In this document: in pieces, positions 1-8,570 of the stretch | Position numbering within the stretch: position 1 is the first letter of the stretch | How the letters are laid out: every line of letters starts with the position of its first letter | NCBI RefSeq assembly: GCF_000739655.1 | Contig: NZ_BATR01000117.1 | Span: 1-64,000, forward strand | Length of the DNA: 64,000 nt | DNA from: Verrucomicrobium sp. BvORR106 | GTDB taxonomy: Bacteria; Verrucomicrobiota; Verrucomicrobiia; Verrucomicrobiales; Verrucomicrobiaceae | Reading direction: 5' to 3' | Program-made: the position numbers and the translations under genes | Notes under the pieces: model-generated | Databases searched by the model: none | What the model was told of the DNA's origin: nothing | What the model saw: only the letters and a program-made list of their open reading frames with translations

Positions 1-177
1 TTGGGCAACGCCCAAGGACAGGATGACCAAAATACGAGGGAGGGCTGTAGGCCCGGCCTCATCAAGCCTGCCCATCACGATCATCCTTGAATGAAGCCGG
101 ACCATCAGCCCTCAAACGCACGCTGGATAGGAATGGAAAGGGTGGTTGTACACCCTTACCATCACTCCACTACTCCA
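1..177. other. Intergenic edge with small hairpins
   Basis: No gene is supported here. The first 15 bases form a perfect 6-bp hairpin (TTGGGC/GCCCAA), possibly the end of a structure cut by the window edge. The rest is the downstream flank of the minus-strand esterase gene. Confidence 0.4.
138..157 (-). terminator. Weak terminator-like hairpin after esterase gene
   Basis: AAGGGTG and CACCCTT arms flank a 6-nt loop about 20 bases past the esterase stop codon. There is no strong T tract on the minus strand, so this may be a processing hairpin and not an intrinsic terminator. Confidence 0.3.
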
Positions 178-1587
178 TCACTCCGCTGCTCCCTTGCCCG
201 CCTTGAGCTGGGCCACGGCCGCATCGGTCATGGCCTTGACGGCCTGGGGCGAGTTGGAGTGCCCGCTGGGGATGTCATTGTAGATCGATTTGTTCTGGAG
301 CGGCAGCGCATTGTAGGCGGCATAGACGCTGGTGGGCGGGCAGGTGGTGTCGATGAAGCCAACCGTCACGATCCCGGCCTTGGCCTTGGTGCGGGCGGCG
401 AAGTTCACCGCGTCGAAGTAGCGCGCGGCCTCCAGGGCCTTGGTATTTTTAACCCCCGTTTTGTCCACGATGGGGAACTTGGGCCAGCCCGCGATGCGGT
501 TGACCTCCATGCCCGTGTGGTCGCAGCCAGCAGGCACCCCGGCGGCGAAGAAGGTGACGCGGTCATCCAGCGCGGCGGCGGCGAAGGCCTGGAAACCACC
601 CTGGCTGGAGCCGTACACGATCAGCGTCTTGCCATCCCACTCCGGCTGGGCGCAGAGGAAGTTCATGGCCTGCATGAGGCGGCGGAACATGCCGAGGTAA
701 TAACAACCCTCACGGCTGTCGTTGATGGCGGAGCGATAGTCCTTGAGGATGCTCTGGTCCACGTCCTTGTAGAACTCGTCTGACCGGCCGTTGGGCAGAC
801 CGTGGGCGTTGATGTCCATCGCCAGCGCTCCGTTGTTGCTCCAGTTGGCCGCGCTGTTGAGCTGGGAGCTGCGCACTCCAGCTCCGTGGACCAGGAGGAC
901 CGCAGGCAGGGACTTGGGGGCGGCTCCGGCAGGTTTGCAGAAATAACCTGAGACAGGGGCGCCGATGCAGTCGAGCTGGACATCGTAGCTCTCGCCGGTC
1001 TTGGGTACGTCGGATTTCACGGGCGTGAGCCGGGGATTCAGAGGCACGGCGGCCACCTTCTTCTTCTGCTCGGCCCAGAAGGCGTCGAAGTCGTCGGGCG
1101 CGGGAAGACTGGGCTTGATCGAGAGAGGCTCGACTCCGGCCCCGCCAAGAGCAGTGACGGGTTTGCCATGGTGCTGCACGGTCACGCGGCAAAGGAGAAA
1201 CCCGGCCTCGGGAAGGCTGCTACTGACCGTTGCCGTACCCTGCGAGAGGCGTGCTTTGCCTTCTTTGATCGGCGGCACGCCGTCCTTGGAGATGTTCCAG
1301 GTGATCTCAGCATCGGGTGCCACGGGCGAGTTGGGGGCAAGGCTGACCTTGAAGGTGACCTCCTCACCCACCTTGTACAGGGCGTCCGGCTTGGTGCTGG
1401 CCACGGTGAGCAGGCTGGCAGGCTTGGGAGCGGGTGCGACGGCTGGAGCAGTCGTTGCCGCCGGGGTGGGAGCCTTGGTAGCAGGGGCTGGGGCAGGCGA
1501 TTGAGCCAGCAGCGGAAGGACGGGGCCGGTGGCAAGGGCGGCAAGAGAAGTGAGCAGCAGATGACGGATCCTGATCGTTGGTCGCAT
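178..1587 (-). CDS. Secreted acetylxylan esterase-like hydrolase (CE7 type)
   Basis: This 469-residue alpha/beta hydrolase probably removes acetyl groups from plant polysaccharide or oligosaccharide outside the cytoplasm. Residues 1-29 form a signal peptide (basic start, hydrophobic core, ending near LLAQS), followed by an Ala/Pro/Thr-rich linker and a beta-rich region of about 100 residues. The hydrolase domain has the nucleophile motif GSSQGG near residue 327, a downstream Asp in GFIDTTCPP and a His in SGHSN, the expected CE7 triad. CE7 enzymes such as Cah/AXE1 are usually about 320 residues; the N-terminal extension makes this longer. It stands alone. The ATG is preceded by a C/T-rich leader without a Shine-Dalgarno. 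Another esterase or deacetylase specificity is possible. Confidence 0.85.
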   Translation of the reverse strand: MRPTIRIRHLLLTSLAALATGPVLPLLAQSPAPAPATKAPTPAATTAPAVAPAPKPASLLTVASTKPDALYKVGEEVTFKVSLAPNSPVAPDAEITWNISKDGVPPIKEGKARLSQGTATVSSSLPEAGFLLCRVTVQHHGKPVTALGGAGVEPLSIKPSLPAPDDFDAFWAEQKKKVAAVPLNPRLTPVKSDVPKTGESYDVQLDCIGAPVSGYFCKPAGAAPKSLPAVLLVHGAGVRSSQLNSAANWSNNGALAMDINAHGLPNGRSDEFYKDVDQSILKDYRSAINDSREGCYYLGMFRRLMQAMNFLCAQPEWDGKTLIVYGSSQGGFQAFAAAALDDRVTFFAAGVPAGCDHTGMEVNRIAGWPKFPIVDKTGVKNTKALEAARYFDAVNFAARTKAKAGIVTVGFIDTTCPPTSVYAAYNALPLQNKSIYNDIPSGHSNSPQAVKAMTDAAVAQLKAGKGAAE

Positions 1588-1925
1588 GTAGATGGATTGG
1601 TTGGAAGCGAACCTCTACGCACGCCAGAGGCGCAAATGTTACGGGCAATCCGTCAATTTTTCAGCCGTCATCAGGTGGGCATGGAATTGTCACCGCTAGC
1701 TGTGCATTTGTGATGGCCACCCGGGAGAATCTGGTAGTTTGCATCATAATGTGATCCGGAATCATGAAATTGTGTCACCTTGAGGGGTTTGTTGAGGGAT
1801 AGAACCCTTGATGCCCCTGGAGGACTGATACAGCACCGGGAGTTGGAACGTTCTTTGCATGTCTGCGTCTTGCGAACTCTGCGATGCCCTCTGACATACG
1901 TCTCCCCATCCCATTCTGCCCTGCT
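1588..1925. other. Divergent intergenic region
   Basis: This gap separates the minus-strand esterase from the plus-strand cytochrome gene and must hold both promoters. I see AT-richer sequence around 1730-1780 but no convincing -35/-10 pair and no operator-like palindrome. Confidence 0.4.
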
Positions 1926-4574
1926 ATGCCCGCCTCATTCCGTGCCGGTGGCGGCATCTGCCAGATTACTTTAGGATTCATCGCGCTGGGCTTGGGCTCG
2001 TCTGTGTGGGGACTGCGTGCTGCAGAGGTTTCATTCGAGAAAGACGTGCGACCGATCCTCAAGGCCCATTGCACGCATTGCCACGGCGAGGAGGAGAAGC
2101 CGGAGGGCGGGGTGGATCTCCGCTTGCGCCGCTTCATGGATGCCCCTCTGGAAAGCGGTGGCACGCTGTTGGTGCCCGGGCATGCCGGGCGCAGTGAACT
2201 CGTGCAGATCATCCGGCGGGGGGAGATGCCCAAGAAGGGCAAGAAGATGTCGGAGCCGGAACTCGCTGTGCTGGAGCAATGGATCGCCCAAGGGGCCAAG
2301 ACCACCAGGCCCGAGCCCCAGCAGCTGCCACCGGGCGCGCTGATCTCGGAGGAGGATCGGGCCTACTGGGCCTTTCAGCCGGTGCAACGGCCTGCCCTGC
2401 CTGAAGGCGGACTTTCCGGGGGCATCACCCCGGTGGATGCGTTTGTCGGGCAGAAGCTCAAAGCCGCCGGGCTGGACTTTGCCCCAGAGGCGGATCGCCG
2501 CACGCTCATCCGGCGGGTGACGCTGGATCTCACGGGACTGCTCCCTGCGCCGAAGGAAGTGGAGGAGTTTGTCAACGACCCGGCGGTGGACGCCTATGAA
2601 CGGCTGGTTGAGCGTCTGCTGGCCTCCAAGGCCTACGGCGAGCGCTGGTCCCGCCACTGGCTGGATGTCGTGGGCTATGCGGACTCCAATGGGTATGCCG
2701 AGGCGGATTCCGTGCGGCCCCAGGCCTGGCGCTACCGGGACTATGTCATCCGGGCGTTCAACGACGACAAGCCCTGGAGTGAGTTCATCCAGGAGCAGCT
2801 GGCCGGTGATGAACTGGCCGGTGTGACCCACGCCACCACCCAGGAAGCGGTGCTGGACCCCAGGCGTCGGGACGACCTGACCGCCACGGCCTTCCTGCGC
2901 ATGGCACCGGATGGCACGGGGGACACGGTGGATGATCCCAAGCTGGCCAAGAACCAGGTGGTGGCAGAGCAGATCAAGGTCGCCACCTCATCCCTGCTGG
3001 GACTCACCGTCGCCTGCGCGCAGTGTCATGACCATCGCTATGACCCGATCACGCAGGCAGACTACTACCGCTTGAGGGCCATCTTCGATCCCGCCTACCA
3101 TTGGGAGGCCTGGCGCACCCCGGCCCAGCGCCTCTATTCCCTGTACACCGCTGAGGAGCGGGCCAAAGCCGCCGCCATTGAGGAGCAGGCCAAGGCCATC
3201 GAAGTGGACGCCCGGGCCATGGGCAAGAAGTTCCTGGATGAGATCTTTGAAGTGGAGGTGCTCAAGCTCCCCGAGGCAGATCGTGAACCCTACCGGCTGG
3301 CCCGCGCCACCGTGGAGAAGAGCCGCACCCCAGAACAGAAGGCACTCATCAAGAAGTACCCTTCCGCGCTGGCCCTTTATTCCCTGAACCTTTACGACCT
3401 GAAGAAGCAGGGCGAGGTGGATGCGAAGATGGCGGAGGCCACCAAGCTCCGTGCCACCAAACCTGCAGAAGGCTTCCTCATGGCACTGACTGAGGTGAAG
3501 GGCCAGGTGCCCGTGTCCAAGCTCTTCAATCGCGGCGATCACGAGCAACCCAAGCAGGCGGTGCAGCCGGGTGAGCTGGGCATTCTCTCCGGCGCAACGG
3601 GGGAGTCCTTCAAGCCAGTCGCCCTCACCTCCGGCTCCTCGGGGCGTCGCCTGGCCTATGCCCAGTGGCTGACCAGCGGGCGGCATCCGCTGGTGGCACG
3701 GGTGCTGGTGAACCGCTTTTGGCTCAATCACATGGGGCGGGGCATTGTGAACACGCCCGGCGACTTTGGCCGTCAGGGGGAGCTCCCTTCGCATCCTGAG
3801 CTGCTCGACTGGCTTGCAGATGAGTTTGTTCAGAGCGGCTGGAAGCTGAAGTCCCTGCAGCGCATGATGCTGCTGAGCCGGACCTATCGGCAGAGCTCAG
3901 TCAGTGCACCGTCGCTCAAGCAAGATCCGGAGAACCGCCTCTACGGACGGTTCAAGATGCAACGCATGGATGCCGAGACCCTGAGGGACTCCGTGCTTGC
4001 CGTGACTGGTGCGCTTGTTCAAGACAGCTATGGACCTCCCAGTGAGATCGGTCGCGATCCCGCAGGGCGGGTGGTGGCTGGCGTGGACAAGGGGACCATC
4101 ACGCTCTTCAAAGTGGAGAGCGGGGGCAAGGCCGACTTCCGCCGCTCCATCTACCTCCAGGTGCGGCGTACCCGGCCGGTCACTGTGCTGGAGACCTTTG
4201 ATGCACCGGTGATGGTGCCCAACTGCGAAATGCGCAGCCAGACCACGGTGGCTCCACAGTCGCTGTTGTTGATGAATGACACGTTTGTGCTTGAGAACTC
4301 CCGCCGACTTGCGGATCGCCTGGAAGCGGAGGCTCCGGGGGACGCTGCCACCCAGATCCGGCGTGCCTGGTTGCTTCTCTACGGCGAGCCAGCGCCAGAG
4401 GGGGCGGTGGCAGAGGCCCAGGCTTACTTGCAAGAGCAGACCCAGTCGCTGACGCAGTATCATCACGACATCCAGCACGCCAAGGGTGCGCCCAAACCCA
4501 ATCCACCCCAGGAGGCATTGGCAAGCTTGTGCCAGGTGCTCTTGAGCTCGAACCGCTTTCTCTACATCGAATGA
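1926..4574 (+). CDS. Secreted cytochrome with PSCyt1, DUF1549 and DUF1553 domains
   Basis: A secreted Planctomycetes/Verrucomicrobia-type cytochrome of about 882 residues. After a signal peptide (hydrophobic GFIALGLGSSVWG) comes a PSCyt1 domain with heme motif CTHCH at residues 49-53, then DUF1549 (PSCyt2) with a second motif CAQCHDH near residue 364, and C-terminal DUF1553 (PSD1), recognisable by NRFWLNHMGRG and the QSLLLMNDTF segment. I chose the ATG at 1926 because it gives a normal signal peptide; an in-frame ATG at 1884 would add 14 residues. It overlaps the next DUF1501 gene by ATGA, so the two are probably translationally coupled. The biochemical role of the family is not established; electron transfer or anchoring during polysaccharide use is often suggested. 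Confidence 0.87.
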   Translation: MPASFRAGGGICQITLGFIALGLGSSVWGLRAAEVSFEKDVRPILKAHCTHCHGEEEKPEGGVDLRLRRFMDAPLESGGTLLVPGHAGRSELVQIIRRGEMPKKGKKMSEPELAVLEQWIAQGAKTTRPEPQQLPPGALISEEDRAYWAFQPVQRPALPEGGLSGGITPVDAFVGQKLKAAGLDFAPEADRRTLIRRVTLDLTGLLPAPKEVEEFVNDPAVDAYERLVERLLASKAYGERWSRHWLDVVGYADSNGYAEADSVRPQAWRYRDYVIRAFNDDKPWSEFIQEQLAGDELAGVTHATTQEAVLDPRRRDDLTATAFLRMAPDGTGDTVDDPKLAKNQVVAEQIKVATSSLLGLTVACAQCHDHRYDPITQADYYRLRAIFDPAYHWEAWRTPAQRLYSLYTAEERAKAAAIEEQAKAIEVDARAMGKKFLDEIFEVEVLKLPEADREPYRLARATVEKSRTPEQKALIKKYPSALALYSLNLYDLKKQGEVDAKMAEATKLRATKPAEGFLMALTEVKGQVPVSKLFNRGDHEQPKQAVQPGELGILSGATGESFKPVALTSGSSGRRLAYAQWLTSGRHPLVARVLVNRFWLNHMGRGIVNTPGDFGRQGELPSHPELLDWLADEFVQSGWKLKSLQRMMLLSRTYRQSSVSAPSLKQDPENRLYGRFKMQRMDAETLRDSVLAVTGALVQDSYGPPSEIGRDPAGRVVAGVDKGTITLFKVESGGKADFRRSIYLQVRRTRPVTVLETFDAPVMVPNCEMRSQTTVAPQSLLLMNDTFVLENSRRLADRLEAEAPGDAATQIRRAWLLLYGEPAPEGAVAEAQAYLQEQTQSLTQYHHDIQHAKGAPKPNPPQEALASLCQVLLSSNRFLYIE

Positions 4575-6019
4575 ATCACGCTCAACTATGCTCCCGCCGC
4601 CACTTCATGCATGCGGGAGGATTTGGTCTTGGCAGTCTGGCGCTGGCCTCCCTGCTCCAGCAGGATGGGCTGATGGCGGCACCGGTCAAGCCAGCCACAT
4701 TCGGTGAGGCCACCTATGATCTGCTGCCCAAGCAGCCGCCCCATGAGGCCAAGGCCAAGGCGATGATCTCGCTCTTCATGATGGGCGGACCATCGCAGAT
4801 GGATCTCTTCGATCCCAAGCCGATGCTGACGAAGTACGACGGCCAGAAATTCCCGGGGGAGATCAAGTATGACAACCTCGCCCAGGCATCGTCGAAAGTG
4901 CTGGGCTCTCCCTGGAAATTCCAGAAGCACGGCCAGTGCGGCATGGAGCTCAGTGAACTGCTGCCGCACCTCAGCAAGGTGGTGGATGACATCACGCTCA
5001 TCCGCTCCATGACCTCAGGGGTCAACAATCATGCCCAGGCGCTCTATGCGATGAATGCCGGTCGCACGACCGCAGGCAGGCCCGCGCTGGGTTCCTGGCT
5101 CACGTACGGACTCGGCAGTGAGACCCAGGATCTGCCCGCCTACATGGTGCTGGCCCATCCAGGAGGTCTGCCTACCTTCCAGGGCGAACACTATACCAAT
5201 GGGTGGCTGCCTGCCTTGTTTCAGGGAACCGTGATTCGGCCGACCGAGCCGCGCATTCTGAATCTGGACCCTCCGCCGTCCCTGGCCGGACGCCCCCAGG
5301 AGCGTCAGTTGCGCTTGTTGAGAGCCTTTAACGAACAGCACCTCAGCGGACACCCGGGGGAGCTGGATCTGCAGGCCCGCATCGCCAGTTATGAACTGGC
5401 CGCCAACATGCAGACTGCTGCCCGCGAGGCGCTGGATATTTCCAATGAACCGGCCTCGATCAAGAAACTGTACGGCGTGGACAACCCGGTGACCCGGGAC
5501 TACGCCACCCGCTGCCTCATTGCCCGACGTCTGGTGGAGCGCGGGGTGCGCTATGTTCAGGTCTTGAACTCCGGCCAGTCCTGGGACCAGCACAGCGCCC
5601 TCCTCTCATCATTGCCCAAGAACTGCGCCGCCTGTGACCAGCCCAGCGCAGCCCTGCTGCTGGATCTTAAACAACGGGGGCTCCTCGATACCACCGTGGT
5701 TCACTGGGGTGGGGAAATGGGCCGTCTGCCGGTGCTGCAAAACGACGCGGGTCGCGATAAATGGGGCCGCGACCACAACACCTACGGCTTCAGCATGTGG
5801 GCCGCAGGCGGCGGCCTCAAGCGCGGTTACGTCCACGGCGAAACCGATGAATGGAGCCACAAGGCCGTGGTGGATGAAGTTCACCACTACGACTGGCACG
5901 CCACCCTGATGCATCTCTTCGGCCTGGATCACAACAAGCTCACCTACCAGCGCAACGGCGTCGCAGCATCGTTGACAGACGGCCAGGGGGCGAAAGTGGT
6001 GCGGGAGTTGTTGGCGTAG
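4571..6019 (+). CDS. DUF1501 family Tat-exported protein
   Basis: A protein of about 482 residues in the DUF1501 family (alkaline-phosphatase/sulfatase-like fold). The N-terminus carries a twin-arginine signal, CSRRHF followed by a Gly/Ala/Leu-rich core. Family hallmarks are FMMGGPSQMDLFDPKP near the start, MTSGVNNHAQ in the middle, and GGEMGRLP and GRDHN toward the C-terminus, likely metal-binding segments. The start at 4571 is fixed by the ATGA overlap with the cytochrome gene stop; an upstream in-frame ATG at 4529 would lie inside that gene and bury the Tat signal. Paired DUF1549/1553 and DUF1501 genes recur twice more in this window, which suggests a shared periplasmic or cell-surface function. 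The substrate is unknown. Confidence 0.87.
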   Translation: MNHAQLCSRRHFMHAGGFGLGSLALASLLQQDGLMAAPVKPATFGEATYDLLPKQPPHEAKAKAMISLFMMGGPSQMDLFDPKPMLTKYDGQKFPGEIKYDNLAQASSKVLGSPWKFQKHGQCGMELSELLPHLSKVVDDITLIRSMTSGVNNHAQALYAMNAGRTTAGRPALGSWLTYGLGSETQDLPAYMVLAHPGGLPTFQGEHYTNGWLPALFQGTVIRPTEPRILNLDPPPSLAGRPQERQLRLLRAFNEQHLSGHPGELDLQARIASYELAANMQTAAREALDISNEPASIKKLYGVDNPVTRDYATRCLIARRLVERGVRYVQVLNSGQSWDQHSALLSSLPKNCAACDQPSAALLLDLKQRGLLDTTVVHWGGEMGRLPVLQNDAGRDKWGRDHNTYGFSMWAAGGGLKRGYVHGETDEWSHKAVVDEVHHYDWHATLMHLFGLDHNKLTYQRNGVAASLTDGQGAKVVRELLA

Positions 6020-6063
6020 GGGGCCGGTGCGTCAGTGCGTCAGTGTTGCGCGAGTTATCTCAT

Positions 6064-6329
6064 GAACCCGGAGGGTTCGCCATGAATAGCCATGGGTGAA
6101 GCGAGCGTAGCGAGTGCAACCCATGGATAGGGAATAGACGCAATCTACCGCGGAGCGGTAGGCCCATAGCGTCCAATCTACCTGCTGGTCACATTCCGTG
6201 CCGGTCGTCCGGAGTCCGCAACACGATGGGCCTACCGCTCCGCGGTAGAGGGAATCAAGACGCATTCCACGGATAGCCCTCGCTCCGCTCGGTCGACCCG
6301 TGGCTACGTATGGTGAACCCTCCGGGTTC
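6064..6329. repeat. MITE/REP-like palindromic element, copy 1
   Basis: This noncoding 266-bp element has 34-bp terminal inverted repeats (6064-6097 and 6296-6329) with about five mismatches, both tipped by GAACCCGGAGGGTTC. Inside is a perfect 21-bp inverted repeat (6145-6165 and 6228-6248), each arm of which also folds on itself (CTACCG/CGGTAG). Almost the whole element can therefore fold into one long nested hairpin. A second copy follows at 6435. No target-site duplication is obvious and there is no transposase nearby. Confidence 0.8.
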
Positions 6330-6434
6330 TCCTGAGGGGCGGCGGATGCGTAAGAGCATTGACGCGTTAGTTCTGAAAATGTATGAAGCACTGGGCGAAG
6401 GCATGCGGGCGATTGATCTGTTGTGTTGCCTCAT

Positions 6435-6703
6435 GAACCCGGAGGGTTCGCCATGAATAGCCATGGGTGAAGCGAGCGTAGCGAGTGCAACCCATGGATA
6501 GGGAACAGGCGAAATCTACCGCGGAGCGGTAGGCCCATAGCGTCCAATCTACCTGCTGGTCACATTCCGTGCCGGTCGTCCGGGCTCCACTCAACACGAT
6601 GGGCCCTACCGCTCCGCGGTAGCATGTGAATGGGTGCCATCCACGGGTAGCCCTCGCTCCGCTCGGTCGACCCGTGGCTACGCATGGTGAACCCTCCGTG
6701 TTC
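6435..6703. repeat. MITE/REP-like palindromic element, copy 2
   Basis: This second copy lies in the same orientation 371 bp after the first. The left arm and about 150 bp of the left half are nearly identical to copy 1. The right half differs by scattered substitutions and short indels, for example CCTCCGTGTTC in place of CCTCCGGGTTC at the right tip. The internal CTACCGCGGAGCGGTAG hairpin is kept. The 105 bp between copies and the 6704-6798 flank contain no supported gene. Confidence 0.8.
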
Positions 6704-6798
6704 GGGCACTCGCGGGGAAGAATTCGGGTCAAGGCGGATTGGCTGCTGATCCGGTCGTGTTCTTGATTCGTCGGTGTCGTTGCGGGTTCGACACCCTC

Positions 6799-6834
6799 AA
6801 AAAAAAAGCCACCGCAGAACGCTGCGGTGGCTTT
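6799..6834 (-). terminator. Rho-independent terminator of the alpha/beta hydrolase gene
   Basis: Read on the minus strand, a GC-rich stem (AAGCCACCGCAG with CTGCGGTGGCTT) is followed by an uninterrupted T run. It starts about 30 bases after the hydrolase stop codon and is one of the clearest intrinsic terminators in the window. Confidence 0.88.
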
Positions 6835-6863
6835 CGACATCATCAAACCGAAGAAATCAGACC

Positions 6864-7667
6864 CTAGTGCTTCAACAGCCAGTCTGTCGTGCGGGGGTTG
6901 AAGTCATTCATACACTCCCAATGGAACGCGTGGCCCGCATCGTCATAGAGATGAAGTTCGGCGCCGGGAATGTTTGCGGCGACTTCCTCGCCCATCCAGC
7001 GGGGGGTGAAGACGTCGTTCTTGCCGCCGATGACAAGGGCGGGGCATTTCACATTCTTCAGGTCGTTCAGCGTGTTATGGCTCATGGCGGCGGCGGCCTG
7101 CGCTTCCATGGCGTGAACCGGCTGCGGGGCAGCGTTGATGGCGGCATCCCGCAGGCCCTGCTGCATGTTGTTCCAGCAGTCGTCGTTGTCGAACCAGGGC
7201 TTCGTGAAGATGAGCATCTGCACATAGTGCATGAAGTCTTCCGGGCGGAAGTCCGCCTTGCACTTCATCATGTGCTCCCAGGTGTAGAGGCCGAAGCGGT
7301 CCTGACGGGCCCAGGTACACATGAGGATCAGGCTCTGCACCTTCTCAGGATGGCGCAGGGCCAGTTTCTGCGCGATGACACTGCCCAGGGAACAGCCGAC
7401 CACACGGGCCTTCTTGATGCCCAGCGCGTCCATCAGGCCGGCGTAGTCGTCCGCCATCATGTCTGTGGTGTACGGTCCGGCAGGCTTGTCAGTCAGACCC
7501 ACGCCGCGGTTGTCTCCGAGGATGCAGCGAAAATGCTCCTGCCAGACGTTGGCATGGGCTTCCCATACGCCGCCAGGGGCGGTGACGCCCATGATGCAGA
7601 TGAGCGGTTCTCCGTTGCCGCGCTCTTCGTAGTACATGTTGATGCCATTGGTCTGGACGTGGGGCAT
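6864..7667 (-). CDS. Alpha/beta hydrolase
   Basis: A 267-residue cytoplasmic alpha/beta hydrolase with no signal peptide. The nucleophile elbow is GCSLGS with Ser93; the acid is in GGKNDVFTP and the His in AGHAFHWE, in the usual order. The DNRGVGLSD-like segment (DNRGVGLTDKP) and overall length resemble 3-oxoadipate enol-lactonase and related carboxylester or C-C bond hydrolases, but the neighbours give no pathway, so substrate is open. It is a single-gene unit with its own strong terminator. The leader before the ATG is C-rich (CCACCC) without a Shine-Dalgarno. Confidence 0.87.
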   Translation of the reverse strand: MPHVQTNGINMYYEERGNGEPLICIMGVTAPGGVWEAHANVWQEHFRCILGDNRGVGLTDKPAGPYTTDMMADDYAGLMDALGIKKARVVGCSLGSVIAQKLALRHPEKVQSLILMCTWARQDRFGLYTWEHMMKCKADFRPEDFMHYVQMLIFTKPWFDNDDCWNNMQQGLRDAAINAAPQPVHAMEAQAAAAMSHNTLNDLKNVKCPALVIGGKNDVFTPRWMGEEVAANIPGAELHLYDDAGHAFHWECMNDFNPRTTDWLLKH

Positions 7668-7889
7668 GGGTGGAAAAAAGGTAGTGAGATGGTTGTTTCT
7701 TGAAGCGTGGCCCAGGGTCGCGTGCGCTCCCTGGCGAGCATCAAGAGCTAGCGGAGGGGGGGAGACATGCCAAGCGCAAAATAGCGCGGAGATGACGGCA
7801 TTTCTCCAGGCAACGGGAATCGGACGTCAGAGAGAGGTGACGAATCTGTTGCGTGTGTTTGGGCACGATTTTTGCGACAATACTGCTGC

Positions 7890-8060
7890 ATGAAAACCAA
7901 AGATGCTCGCAATTTGGCGTCGGCGGCACGTCGGCCGATGGCCCCCTTGGCCATTTGGATTTTTGAGGCCCTTGCCATCCTCGTGCTCACCCTGGTGATG
8001 ACGGTGGTCAATGAGTTCCGCCATCATCCTGCGGCCACTGCAGTGGCCAATGAGACCTGA
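7890..8060 (+). CDS. Small single-pass membrane protein (hypothetical)
   Basis: A possible 56-residue protein: a basic N-terminus (MKTKDARN...ARR), one hydrophobic helix from about residue 19 to 41 and a short polar tail. This positive-inside layout and a hairpin immediately after the stop codon argue for a real small gene. No family is recognised, and no ribosome binding site is seen, as elsewhere in this window. It could still be a chance ORF. Confidence 0.38.
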   Translation: MKTKDARNLASAARRPMAPLAIWIFEALAILVLTLVMTVVNEFRHHPAATAVANET

Positions 8061-8077
8061 GAGCCTGCATGGCTCTC
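8059..8077 (+). terminator. Possible terminator after the small membrane ORF
   Basis: A perfect 7-bp stem GAGAGCC/GGCTCTC with a 5-nt loop overlaps the stop codon of the small ORF and is followed by TTAGATT. The T tract is weak. Confidence 0.4.
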
Positions 8078-8570
8078 TTAGATTAGATCCAGACAAAAAG
8101 ACCAAAGCCGCTTCCAGCACCTGTCGTTCCTACTGTGCAAGGGGAACGACGGAATGCGGGAAACGGCTTTGTGTCAGCCTGGGTGTCCTAGGGGGCGGGC
8201 GGCCGGTGCTCTCACCAGCTTGCGCTGGAAACCGGGAGGACGAATCGCTCACGGGTTCGTCCGAAGACGGAACATCGTGGCGAGGCGGAGCCCAAACTGG
8301 AGCACGGTGCTGGCGGCGTCGAAGGGTCGGGAGACAAGCTCCAAACTGCGGGCGACGCCATACCAAGGGCTGGTGACTTGCTTCTCTGGCAGGGGACGGA
8401 AGGCGTCTGGCGTGATCATGGATAGAACGAAGATGTAACGGTGTTTAAGGGAAATACTGAGAAGTAGTTTTCAGCTGAAAATATACCATGAGATTAGAGA
8501 AATAATAAAACGACTTCGAAAAATAACGAAGATTCTGAACCAAAAGGCGTATGCGCCGGGCTGACTACAG
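8078..8570. other. Noncoding, hairpin-rich region with AT-rich tail
   Basis: No convincing gene. Positions 8104-8170 form a nested imperfect hairpin: outer AAAGCCG/CGGCTTT, then TTCC/GGAA, then inner GTCGTTCC/GGAACGAC. More stems follow (CCAGC/GCTGG near 8217; GGACGAA/TTCGTCC near 8240). From about 8440 the sequence turns strongly AT-rich until the PPK2 stop codon, unlike the rest of the window. Confidence 0.5.

Noticed and set aside
91-783. 230-codon plus-strand ORF opposite the esterase
   Set aside because: Overlaps the well-supported esterase on the other strand and has no recognisable domain.
6064-6703. CRISPR or insertion sequence
   Set aside because: Only two long copies with terminal inverted repeats, no spacers of constant length and no transposase, so described as a MITE/REP-like repeat.
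8154-8438. 94-codon plus-strand ORF in the hairpin-rich gap
   Set aside because: Runs through several palindromes, has Arg/Gly-rich chance composition and no family; other frames are equally open.
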